Part shown: positions 24,599 to 34,760 of the stretch, in pieces | How positions within the stretch are numbered: the first letter of the stretch is position 1 | Layout of the letters: each line of letters opens with the position of its first letter | Assembly: GCA_947579665.1 (NCBI GenBank) | Contig: OX388345.1 | Span: 61,433,454-61,497,453 of the forward strand | Length of the DNA stretch: 64,000 bases | DNA from: Sympetrum striolatum | Taxonomy: Eukaryota; Arthropoda; Insecta; Odonata; Libellulidae | Direction: 5' to 3' | The notes under the pieces: model-generated | The model's input: only the letters and a program-made list of their open reading frames with translations | Told to the model about the DNA's origin: nothing | Databases searched by the model: none | Program-made: the position numbers and the translations under genes

Positions 24599-24900
24599 GA
24601 GAAAACAACATGAAAGGAAGGCGGTGAAAATTAATTAAAACGGGAGTCTGAGTGAAAACTGGAAAAAATAAATGGAGACATACAAATTAAGTTTGAGAGA
24701 AGTTAAGGCAAAAAGAGGGTGTAGGAGAAACTTGTCCGGAGAAAAAAGAGTGACGAGGAAATAAAGGAAAATAAAATTGTCGAGTTAGGAGAGGTGGAGA
24801 GTTGAAAGAACGAGGGGGCAAAAATGAAAAGGAAGAAAATGGAAAATTTCAAAAACCTCGACGGAAAGAAATTGAATTCCGGCGAGACAGGAGAGATTTG

Positions 24901-25842
24901 ATTTTATTTATCCAATATTGAATTCCTGAATATTGAACACCAATAAATGAGATTTAATGACAAATTATATCACGAATAAAATATACCTTAACGGATTTAA
25001 CGTACTAAAACATTTATCTGACCATACAATATTCAAAATTAATTCGATTTGATTTATAGAGAATTCTCAAACCTAAAGACTAAATTAACTTCATAAGTGA
25101 AAAAAGATGTAAGTTCTTGCTTTAAACCTTTAAATTTTTTCCAGGTATGATATGTATTAATTCAAAAATTTAATGTAAGAATTAAAACTTCTTAATGCAT
25201 GGCCCGGTATGATAAAGACGAACTTCCATAAATTCTAATGTAATGACAATAATTTCTTATATTACTGAATATTTGAAGAAAATAAATTACTATTATAGCT
25301 ACGATTTCAAATTCTTGTACGAATTTTATCTACATAAACAGCCTTTTAAAATTTTTTACCCAAACGTCTTCTGGATGAATTTTAATAGCAGATTCTGAAA
25401 GTTTTTACATTGTGTTTTCAAAGCCTGTATTAAATTATAAGGTGTATATACTATTTTATATCCGTAATGAAATTTGTTTTTTAATTCAGAACCTTTCTTC
25501 ATTGATAGGCCGCATGTATCATTTGGCGCTAATAAAGACGTTACATTTCACATACAGTTGCCATCCGGCTTATAGCTTATATTGAAAAATGAAACGCAGT
25601 TTGAATTCGCTATTGCACGAATTTTGAACAAATTAAAATTAACTAAACTAGCCAACGATCAATTTTATGGTAAACTGAAACGAACAAACGTAAGCCAAAG
25701 TTATATATTTCCTTTCGTAACCATTTGAAAAAATATACGAGGATAATTTAGAAAATATCATTGGGTGATTTTGTGTCAGAAATTGATGGAAGGGTCTTAT
25801 ATGGCCCAGAGGATTCTGATTCCCCAAATTTAGCCTAGAGCT
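24901..25842. other. AT-rich stretch, no gene seen
   Basis: Purine skew ends here. Ordinary AT-rich DNA with no supported feature. Confidence 0.6.
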
Positions 25843-26270
25843 GTATACATTTACATACCGAGCCCTGCGAGCCGCAAGGGGGTTAAGGCAAGGGGTGTAA
25901 AAACACCGATAACTCTACCTAACCCCAACCGCTATAAGCATATCTTTTGTTTCACGGAAAAAACGGCCAGAAGTAGCTATGCGTCCGTGCAATTATGTCC
26001 TTGTGACGCTTACTAGATTTCTCTCGGGACTTCCGAGCCCTGTCAACTGGAGTAACAAAATCAACAATCTCGTCCACGAGATCAGTCATGATGAATTTTC
26101 TTAATTGCTTCCGTTCGCAAATATGTCTTCTATCTAATGAGCGAATCCCACCCGAGGGATCATAACTGAAATACTGACTTCGAACCAGAAGTCTCCTTTA
26201 ACAGACCTAGCTGCTCTACGTTAATGTATGTTTTTCGTGAGTGCCTACCGTGAACCTCGTGCCACTAATA
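25843..26270 (-). mobile_element. Non-LTR retrotransposon 3' fragment (LINE copy B), frameshifted
   Basis: The 3' end matches copy A: ACATTTACATACCGAGCC then GCGAGCCGC and AAGGGGTGTAAA, against ACATCTACATTAATACTC, ACAAGCCGCC and AGGGGGTGTAAA in copy A. On the minus strand, conserved pieces of the ORF2 C-terminus appear in order but in different frames. TVGTHEKHTLT recalls a T-V-W-D-P-H-x-K motif. RRAARSVKGDFW follows, then SVFQL-stop-SLGWDSLIR, and last IIARTHSYFWPFFP next to a stop at 25952-25954. At least two frameshifts and several stops make it a pseudogene. It is older than, and related to, copy A. Confidence 0.75.
25952..26197 (-). pseudogene. Decayed LINE ORF2 C-terminus (copy B)
   Basis: An 82-codon frame (stop included) runs from after a TAA at 26198-26200 to a TGA at 25952-25954. 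Its last third (ARKSREKSSKRHKDIIARTH, then SYFWPFF) fits the basic linker and S-x-F-P end of CR1-like ORF2 proteins. The N-terminal two-thirds of this frame are out of register with the conserved motifs, which lie in the other minus-strand frames. An ATG at 26089 could start a 45-residue peptide, but I regard this as accidental. Confidence 0.6.
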
Positions 26271-26339
26271 ACACTCCTATATTTTATGCACCCTTACTAT
26301 ACGGCGGTCGTAAAATTCCCGGATGTAAATAAACTTAAA

Positions 26340-26926
26340 AAAGCGCCGAGATGGGGGTAGGGAAACTGCCTCAATGACACACCGAACACGTGCCAGATAG
26401 TGTTTTGTTTGGGGGACACCATTCGGATATCCTGTAAAGGTTCTTGGCCCCTAGCGATCGCACGGAAAATAGGGAAACTCGGGACTCCGCAGAAGCGGAT
26501 GGGTGAGGAAGCCGAATTGTCGGCGGCAAATCAAGCGAGGCCTAGTTCTCGGATATTTGGCACACGATCTCCAGTTAGCGACATGAGGGACAAATACAAA
26601 CCGCCCTGTGGAAACCACCGGTGCTACGACACCGCTTCTTCGCATCCTTTACCCCTATCCGCGGCGGGAAGAACCCCAGTGCGCCTGCGCGAGACAACCG
26701 GGCATCGCCGCATCCCCGTCCTCACATTTTTTGACCTCCCCATCCCCCTTGCAGACTCCGGCGAATGCACCCCTCTCCCCCGCGCCTCTTTAGGTCTCCG
26801 CGCCGCTGTGTTTTTGTTACTTCTCTAACCCCCTCGCCCCCCTCTGTCCTCCCGCGCTCGACGACAGCGCCTCCGACGGCAGAATCGGCGGGAACGGGTG
26901 CATCCAATACCGCTCCACAGTTATTC
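26340..26926. other. GC-rich, CpG-bearing island upstream of a possible promoter
   Basis: The most GC-rich part of the window, with many CG dinucleotides (CGCGCTCGACGACAGCG and similar). A 142-codon plus-strand frame (26400-26828) starts at GTG, overlaps open frames on both strands and encodes nothing recognisable. I read the island as regulatory or promoter-proximal DNA rather than as a gene. Confidence 0.4.
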
Positions 26927-26950
26927 AGTGGCGCTGGAAGGTGGCGCCTC
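26900..26950 (+). promoter_or_regulatory. Candidate core promoter with Inr and CTCF-like site
   Basis: TCAGT at 26925-26929 matches the arthropod initiator. CCAAT lies just upstream (about 26904). No TATA box is apparent, which is usual for CpG-rich promoters. AGGTGGCGCC at 26939-26948 equals the core recognised by insect CTCF, with a similar AGTGGCGCT at 26927-26935. All of these are short motifs; the GC-rich setting and the downstream splice donor raise their weight. Confidence 0.3.
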
Positions 26951-27262
26951 TCGTTCTCTTGCCGGAAGAATACGTGAAGGGCATTGAGGCAGTGTTTTGT
27001 CAGCCGTTATCCTACTGACTGTTTCTCTCTGAGGAGATACAAACCGATTATCCTGCTGGTATATCGTGTGAGAGGTTGGAGCAGTTTGAGGTTTGGAGAT
27101 ATATTTGTTAGCGAGTGTTGTCAGCCAAGAAGATCGGTTTCTCTAAGGTCAACGGGACTTGAAGGTGTGCGAACGTCCAGCAATTAAGGAATTACACTAA
27201 ATAGGACAACCCACTACTCAAGGCATCCCCACGTTGGTTGATCATCCACCCATCACCTATAG
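26927..27262 (+). other. Candidate non-coding first exon ending at a consensus donor
   Basis: If transcription starts at the TCAGT initiator, the transcript would run about 336 bases to CACCTATAG|GTAAGTTTT (GT at 27263), one of the strongest donor matches I noticed. A short open frame (26984-27187, 67 codons) inside has no known motif, so the exon would be mostly 5' UTR. No acceptor or downstream coding exon was identified in the window, so the gene, if real, lies beyond it or has coding exons too short for me to recognise. Inference only. Confidence 0.22.
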
Positions 27263-27599
27263 GTAAGTTTTTATTGCATGAAGCACGCAATTTAATGTCT
27301 TTTGACCTATTTCCGGAGTGCAACATAAACCCCAACGTGGATTCCATAAATATAATCAATAACCATGTGTATGTTAGATTATAATAGAGGTTGACGTACA
27401 TAACTATTACTTAGAGTAACGACTAATATTTAGATGAAATATCTACCCAGTGATGTACATTATTTGGGGGAATATTGCATTAAATCTACCACTGTGCATT
27501 CCTAGACCAATCGAATTTTATATAAGCCATATAAATACCAGGTATAAAAGTAGTCTGAATTAGCCAAAGAGCAAAATTTAGTATTGCGAATCACGGCGA

Positions 27600-28160
27600 C
27601 GTTTCTCCGTGTAAATTAATGCGATGTTTTCGTGGGTTTGCAGAGAGACTGCTTTCTCTTTCACGCTTTTAGCCCGGGATTACGAACCCTTGAGGCCCTT
27701 CATCTTTCGCAGACGTTTATTTCCGTCCTCTCCTCACGTGAGCCCCTTTCAGGCGCCTTCGTATCGTTGACCTCCTCCAAAAGCCAATTCGATCGAGGCA
27801 ATCGTACGGTGGATTCCTCTCCCAATGTACCAAACGGGCTTCCATCCCATTTTCTTCGTTCGTATTTTTTTCATTTCCCTCCACAACAACCACGTGGGCA
27901 TGGGATGCACAGTAGCGCCATCGCCTTGATGCCTTCCCCTACCGCATCTTCGGACCCCCCTCTTCGTTCATCTCACTAAACAGTGACGTCCTCCGTCAGT
28001 CTGATCTGAACGTGCTGTTGAGGATGGCAATGGAGAGGGGCGAACACCCCAAAAAACCCCGTGGGGAACGCTGTTGCTTTAGCAAGGGAGGGAAGATGGA
28101 TCCAGGGTTTGGGCAAAAGGTCACACGGTCGAGGTCGCGAGCATCTCTCTTCTTTAACTC
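27600..28160. other. GC-richer island with a second CTCF-like site
   Basis: GC-enriched sequence with open frames on both strands and no recognisable protein. CAGTAGCGCCATC (27910-27922) is, on the minus strand, GATGGCGCTACTG, close to the insect CTCF-type core. Candidate regulatory DNA. Confidence 0.3.
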
Positions 28161-29653
28161 CCTTTGCACCTTTTCTCTCCACTCAACTCCTCTCCTCCTC
28201 TTTATTTTATCCTTTGAAAGATTTTTTCACGTTTTCAAACGATTTCTTTAAGTATCAGGTGACTTTGAAATTCTTTACGTAGCTTCTTTTAATAACCTTT
28301 GTAATTCTTCCAACTTTTTTACCAAAAATCTTCTCTAAGGATTCATAAAAACCATTTAGACCCCTTATATTCTTCCTCAAAATGTTTTTCAGTATTATAT
28401 CTCAATTCTCTGATTATGATATTGAGTATTCATCCACTTAAACAGCATTTACAGATGTTAATTTTTTCTTTCCTCATGTTGCATGCTCAAGAACTGAACG
28501 ATTTCTTGCTCCTATGTAATTTAATATTTCTAAATCAATGTCTTAGTTATCTTTACCTTTACTGTACCAAAACCTCGGGTATGTAACAAAACAAATACAA
28601 TTCACTAGAATTCACATTTAATAACTAATAAGATTGATCATTCGCATTCCTTTTCTTCCATTTCTTTTGCCATATACTCTGAAGGATCTATTGTCATACT
28701 TGGAATCTTTGGAATCCATATGTTAAATTCTTGCATTATTATATATCAACACCTCCATACTGAAAGTATTTTGACGATGCTCATCTAATTCTAGCTCTTT
28801 GCCATGTTTTCCTATTCTAACCTTAATATAATCTGCAAAGCATTTGACAGATAGGTTAAATCTTTATATATTGAAAATCTCAAATACTTTGACCATAAAC
28901 TTCATTAGCTACAAAGTGAATTCAACTTTAAATTTCATTTTCATTCATGAGTTTTTAAATATTACCAATAACGAAATGAAACCAAAATGATATTTTCTTA
29001 AAATAATATCATGAAAACTATTTATGTTTTACGTGGTATATCCACCTCTTACGTTTGTTTGTCCAGACAACTTTCGAAAAGATTTCATATTAATGAAGAG
29101 TAGAGATAAACCAAATTATCAGGTCTGAAGGTAAGTAAGTCATTGTAGAAAAAAACATGGTATGCTTCTTAGTAAAGCTAAAATGCTTGTGTAAGTACTC
29201 ATTTAAAAGGTATTTGATTATATCAATTGTACATACCCTAAAATTGATTTTAAAATACAAAAAAGGAATAAAAAATAACCTAGCTTATCCATCAATGGTG
29301 CTTTGAATTTGATAAATGTCACAAATTAAAACGTTTATAAACATTATTGAAAATTCCACTGCCTGCGATATTACCCTAATATAATCATCACGACTCAGCC
29401 CTACAACCTCCCAAGAATGCACTATGTTTCTGTTAATGCTGCTGCATATTATGTAACTCATACTTATTATCGTTAGAAAAATATGCTCAGATTATTCAAA
29501 CGAAATTGTTTTCTGTATAATTATTCCAGTAAAATTGTCTTTAACCGAAAAGACAGAGATATTTTCTGTTCCATTATTTTTTTACTATTCGAATGTTTTC
29601 AGTTAGTAAATAATTATATTTGAAAAGTTTTCAAGTTCTCTAAATAATAAATT

Positions 29654-29658
<5 letters not shown>
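28161..29658. other. AT-rich stretch, no gene seen
   Basis: Long AT-rich stretch with stops in all frames and no repeat recognised. Confidence 0.6.

Positions 29659-29716
<58 letters not shown>
29659..29716. repeat. (TA)29 microsatellite
   Basis: An uninterrupted run of 29 TA units. It is a likely site of length polymorphism, cruciform extrusion and assembly error. Confidence 0.95.
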
Positions 29717-29721
<5 letters not shown>

Positions 29722-30117
29722 CGTGTATGATATTTAAAATCATCAATATCTTTAAGTGAAATAATTGAATGTCATTGTATTCTACATAATTAAGGATAAC
29801 ATGAGCTAAATTATTATAACATTCATCTTCCTCTATGCTTCGTTGTAGATTTTATTTTCCATAAAAATAGTGTTAGTTTTTTCTAAAATCAAAGCAATAT
29901 TTAAGACATTTGTTTTGATCAAAATAAAAATTACAACATAGTGTTAAATAGCTTTTCATTATCAACTTGAAAATTAATAACACTTTGAAAAACAGCATTT
30001 AATTTATATGATTAGATTGGGTATGGGAAGCGTCATCCTAACAAATCACAACAAATACGTATTGACCACCAAGACGAATGTGTGAGGAAAGAAAACCAGT
30101 TTGTCAACTTTCATTTC

Positions 30118-30188
30118 TAATCGGGATCATATTAAATAAAGTTTTGTTTTGTGGAATTTTGAAAGTTTATTTAATATGATCCCGATTA
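30118..30188. repeat. Perfect 23-bp-arm hairpin of pre-miRNA-like size
   Basis: The left arm 30118-30140 (TAATCGGGATCATATTAAAT...) is exactly reverse-complementary to 30166-30188, with a 25-base spacer, 71 bases in all. Perfect arms favour a young inverted duplication, a tiny MITE or a small-RNA hairpin; miRNA precursors usually carry mismatches. Nothing in the flanks identifies a promoter. Confidence 0.8.
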
Positions 30189-30369
30189 CGGAGTTCCACC
30201 AAGTTAAGGCTTCTTCCATTGCATTTATTTTTCATTTTTTAGTTCAAAACCTCTACACGTTACAAAGGAAACAAATATCCCATCCCTCTGTATCTGTAAA
30301 TTATGAAACTGAATTCCTAACAAATACGATCTTCTTGCGAACTTGTTTTGAAACACACTAGTAATTCGA

Positions 30370-30770
30370 CCCCGGTTTCACTTTCTCACCAAGCCAACTT
30401 TCCCGGAGGAATTCTCATTTAGGAAAACCGGAGGGGATCCTATTCTTGTACTACGATAGTCTAGTGCGCCATAAATAAAACGGAATGGAGGGAAAGAGTG
30501 GTTGATTGCGAGCGGTTCTCGCCGTTTCTCGTGAAATTGAATCCCATTGGAGCGCCTTGCACCACGCAACCCGAATGACTTCTATGTTCTGCGGGCCGCT
30601 ATTATACGGCGCGATAATGCCTGCCAGTGTATATTTCGCGCTGTGAAGCACATGGGATCTAAGAGAAGGCGTACGATACAGCGACGGAATAAAACCTTCT
30701 TTCGGTTTGTTTTCCCTTCGCTTTAACTCCAGAGCGCACGAGTTGTTTTTTCCCTGCCCTTTCCTACCCA
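30370..30770. other. GC-richer island, no gene recognised
   Basis: A discrete GC-enriched block in AT-rich DNA with a 106-codon minus-strand frame (30451-30771) lacking any known domain. Candidate cis-regulatory element or unrecognised exon. Confidence 0.35.
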
Positions 30771-31604
30771 CATCTCTACATCTGCCTCTGTGATACTGGT
30801 CTCCACCTCTTTATCTTTTAACGTTTCTTCCACGAAAATCAACTCGGGCGAGACAGACTGAGTGTTATGAATATTTAACGAACGGCTGTTTGTTCTCTTC
30901 ACAATAATGTCTGGAGGTAAAGGATTTTTCCGTTACTGAGTGTAGAATTATAAGTAGTTTAATGGACCCTTGTGGTTAACTAAATTCATTGTGCGACCGA
31001 CGGCGAGTTTAATATCAAATGAGCAGTGTTTCCGGAGTAGTTCCACAGCCTCTTGAGATCCGGTAAGGACAGAGCACATCAAAGTCTCCACTTTGAGCAA
31101 CGTGGACTCCGTCAATTCAGTACGTGCTCGGACTTAAGTTGTCTTTAGAGGATGGAGCGTAAAGTAATTCCCTAGAATCGTACCGGAGTACACAGAATTT
31201 CGAATAATGTAGAAACATTTAAAACAATCTTTAAATGGACATCGTTGAAAGGTTAACGCAGTAACATGTTCGATAATTAAAAAGGAGTTTAATATTTTTG
31301 ATGAAATGGTACATAATTTGCAATACACGGCTTATTAAATATCATATACTGACTTTTTACATCCAAAGTTACATCAATAGTTTATTAGTTGTAAGGTAAA
31401 TGTAATATATTTATGTAATCATTCTATGGGATTTTGAGATTATTACGTATGTATTTTGTATTAATTGTGCTTATAACTTGTATAGCATATAGTATATTTT
31501 ATAACTAGTATGCATGTATGCTGGTAGAAAATAACAGCCTTCAGGCTTACAGCTTACCTGAGTTTGTACCATGATAATAGTAACACTCCAAAATCCATCT
31601 TCTA

Positions 31605-31930
31605 TAATGTGGCAAGGAATTTAAAACCATACTTGAATTACTTCTTTGGTTTATTAGTATCCCGCATCGTTCGCCGAAAGAATGTGTCTATAAGATAGCT
31701 CGTTCTACATTCCATTTCCCTTAATTTATGCTTATTAATGGATCGAGATAAGTAGAAGGAAGGTCACATACTCGCAATTCACCGTGAATTAGGCCAAATT
31801 TATTTAGATCACTTGTAACAAATTCCCTCGTTACTAGCTCTAAAAGTTTCTTTTCAGGACTGCATAGACAATTGACATGCTCAGCTTTAAGTCGCTTTCC
31901 AGTTAGAATCGTCAACTTGGGTTGTTTTAA
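31605..31930 (-). mobile_element. Non-LTR retrotransposon 3' fragment (LINE copy C)
   Basis: Minus-strand translation gives PSFYLSRSINKHKLRE, then MECRTSYLIDTFFRRTMRD and TNKPKK, followed by a stop at 31638-31640. This parallels PLCYLGRSDNDRKLRE, IDARMNRFRDSFFWRTIRD and NNRIRK-stop of copy A position for position. A further stop and frame changes appear upstream. The 3' UTR is recognisable (GTGGCAAGG, TTGAATTACTT) but the terminal tail is eroded. Same subfamily as copy A, but older. Confidence 0.75.
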
Positions 31931-33021
31931 AGACTGAAAATTGAAAGATATAATCAAGATATCAATAGAATCTATAGATAGAAGGATATAATACTGCACA
32001 AATGATGCTGATAGGTTATTAAATAAATTATTCGCTTACTTATAGCATATTATAGAAGAAAAATATTAACAAAGTCGAAACCGAATTTATTAATTTATCA
32101 TAAATTTTCACCTCCTTGATAATAAACGATAAATTCTGGAAAGTATTATTTTCAATGTTTTGATTCACCAATTGATGTACTGTAGCGGATATTTAGCTGT
32201 TTAAGTTCTTGTAAGTCTTTCGTTTCCTGCTTTGACGACATCTACTCTATCCCATCATCACTCTGAAAAACAAACGAATCGCAACGAAACTCAATCAAGA
32301 ATTATAACACCATCGGAAATTGAAGTTCGCTTACTTCTTTGAAATGTTTTGCTCTTCGCCGACTACTTGTCTCTACAAAACCCGGCGGAGTATGCATTTC
32401 CTACTTTCAATGAACATCGCTCCCGTCTGGAATTAATAAAAAAACCAAGTGCATTGCACTCAAAGGGTGATTCCGAAACATTCATTTAAGACGGCGCCGA
32501 GAACGCGTTTGTAGAGAAAAGCCCTTTGGAAACATCGATATCCCATCAGTGAAAGAGGGAAAGGGCTGAGAGTTATGCGGTATTCGACGAGGGAGTTCTG
32601 GAAACTTCGTCCCCTGAACGATGCAATCGCACAAGGGCGCCTATCATCTTTTCCACAAAGGGAGATGGACTTCCTTTCAGAATTCAATGGCAAAAGTTAA
32701 CTCTTTCTTCAAAAAAGTGAGGAAAAATAAAAATGTTCTCTGAACATCGTTAACGATCTCAATCTACAGGTTGAACGTAAGTGAGATGGGAATGAAAAGA
32801 TATCCGATAAGAAAAAGACTGGGGTAACTGAAAACGAAACAGGAAGTAAACCGAGTGAAATAAAGAAAGTAACTGAAGATAAATAATTAATAAAATCCCT
32901 TTGAAACAAAAGAATTCATGAAAAATGACAAGGAAGCATAGTATGGAAGAGAATGAATGAGAAAGGCATGATTAAGGTAAAAAAATCTGAATGAAAATAA
33001 ATCGGAAAAATTTACGTATTG
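31931..33021. other. Mixed stretch, no gene recognised
   Basis: AT-rich DNA with a GC-richer block at about 32330-32700. Minus-strand frames of 77 and 66 codons have no known motif. Confidence 0.5.
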
Positions 33022-33148
33022 TGTAGTAGTAGTATTGTTAAAAATGCTTCGACAGCTCATTTCGCCTATTGGCTCCCACTGGAAATCGACCCCGAGACCG
33101 CTTTCACCAAAGGCAAACGCCCTATGAACATGACTATCAGAGAGTCCA
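33022..33148 (-). mobile_element. tRNA-derived SINE, copy 3
   Basis: On the minus strand it reads GATAGTCATGTTCATAGGGC, GCCTTTGGTGAAAGCGGTCT, GGGTCGATTTCCAGTGGGAG, CCAATAGGCGAAATGAGC, TGTCGAAGCATTTTTAACAA and a TACTACTACAC tail. It is a close match to copy 1 including the simple-repeat tail, with a short deletion after AAATGA. The B box carries changes (GGTCGATTTCC). Confidence 0.85.
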
Positions 33149-33619
33149 GTTAGGTACTAATGCAGCAAATATAGAATAATATAATAAAAAGGATGCTGAA
33201 ATATTAGGAGAAGTCCACGAGATAGGTAATTGCCAAGTATAATTTCTTAGCATACATGAATTTTCATGAGTTAAACAATTTTCAAAATATAAAAACAGGT
33301 TCTAAATATTTTAAAAGAGCTCAAATGTGACAAGTATACATCAGTAATTGATTCTTATGTACAAATTTTTAATGAAATATAATTGAAACAATGTTAAACT
33401 ATGAAAATTAGAAACGGGAGGTTCTTTATGGTAATAAAAAACAGAGTAAATTAGCTAAGGAGGAATTTAAACCGTTATAACACAAATTTACATCCTGCTC
33501 AGCGATGTAGATTAAAAAAATGTATTGAGGAAATTGAAAATGGAATTTTATAGTCTGGAAGTAGATCCAGAAGTAAATAATAACTATGAATACTGAAATT
33601 TTAGAAGGAGTACATTGTT

Positions 33620-34110
33620 TTTTGAAGCCTTGCTACCTTGTTTACTCCACAAAGTCAGGATGTTGACATTGTGCCTTCCATGCTGTGGATAATCGTCAGG
33701 GAAAAGATAATATCGGAAGGGTACGTGAAGGGAAATATTTTCTTAGTAGGATTACATGAAAGAATAAATGGAAAAACACAAAGGAAAGTGGCATGGTTAG
33801 AGGCGAGTGAGAAAAACAGAGCTTGAAAGCTTCAGCAAAACCCCGAGAGGTAAAGGAATAGGAAGAAGGTTGGAAAATTGTGGCTTACGGGAGACGAGAA
33901 GCCTACGAGATAATCTGAGAAAAAAGCCGAGATTCGGAAAGGAAATAGAGATGCGGTGGGGAGACCGTGTTGGCTTTTTGTAGCAAAACCGAGAGATAAA
34001 TAAAATAAAAGGTTGAAAGAGGGAAGGAATAAAAGAAGATCGAGCCGAGGGAAGAAATGGGACAGATGAAGTATTAAAGCGAAGGGGAAAGCATTTGTGT
34101 CTTACGGGAT
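33620..34110. other. Purine-rich block
   Basis: GAAAGG/GAGA-rich plus strand, third such block in the window. The overlapping open frames here and just downstream (to 34760), including a 195-codon minus frame that starts at GTG, show no protein family features. Confidence 0.5.
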
Positions 34111-34760
34111 AAAATGCTGTCGGAGAAAGTCTCCGGAAAGTAAGAGAAAGAATAAGTTCCCGTAATAACGTTTAGCGACAAAAGGAAAAGGAGTTTTGAA
34201 TCCGTCATTCTTAAATCAACAAAAGGAAAATGGATGTAGTTTGTGTTTTCCCGGCTCCTGAATTCGGCTATATTATTTCGTGCTCCCGGCAGCTGCTTTA
34301 CTTTATTTTCGCTGTGAAATTTCCCTCGTGTACAAAGAAGCCTTGCGGGAGAAGCGGTTCTTGTTACCGTCTTTACACGATTGATGCAAACAAGAACTAT
34401 TGGAGAATAATGTCGTCTCGTCACGCGAAAAGGATGTTCTTCTCTTCGAGGAAATGAGATAAGAGGAGTGGATAGACAAGGGCCAATTAAGCTATCTGGG
34501 AAAGGCAATTGGAACGACAGAAGCCGACTTTTAAGAGCTTTCTGCTCAACATGTTCTTCCCGGCTCCAATTTCGTGTCTTTCTCCCTCCGGATTCCTTTT
34601 TTACGCTGAATTTTATTCGGCTGTGACGCGTTCGATGTTCAGAAGATGGAGACTGACTCACTTTATTGATTTTTGTAAGTGTAGACTTTTTCTTACCATA
34701 GTATTGACATTTGCAAGAAGTATATTTTTAGTCTATATTGTTTTATCCATCTCAAATTAA

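Larger units (their letters stand above)
22181..24900. other. Long purine-skewed domain (GGGGAAA/GAA-rich)
   Basis: The core at 22181-22290 is almost homopurine, with only about six pyrimidines in 110 bases, and contains clustered G runs (GGGAGGGAAAGGGG). A weaker purine excess, about 70-75% where counted, continues to about 24.9 kb, interrupted by an AT-rich part near 23.0-23.6 kb and by SINE copy 2. Because stop codons contain T, the opposite (pyrimidine-rich) strand is open over long stretches; the frames at 22154-22555 and 23497-23845 (minus) are compositional, not genes. The core is able in principle to form triplex (H-DNA) or G-quadruplex structures. Confidence 0.75.

Noticed and set aside
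26400..26828. 142-codon frame in the CpG-rich island as a protein-coding exon
   Set aside because: GTG start, frames open on both strands, no recognisable motif; the GC-rich composition explains the openness.
34246..34632. Possible old duplication (TTCCCGGCTCC ... GCTGTGA at 34246 and 34556)
   Set aside because: Only an 11-base exact match plus scattered identity; alignment by eye is not convincing.
34074..34661. 195-codon minus-strand open frame, second longest ATG-independent frame
   Set aside because: It starts at GTG, its first ATG is near the C-terminus, it overlaps two plus-strand frames, and it lies beside a purine-rich block. No domain seen.
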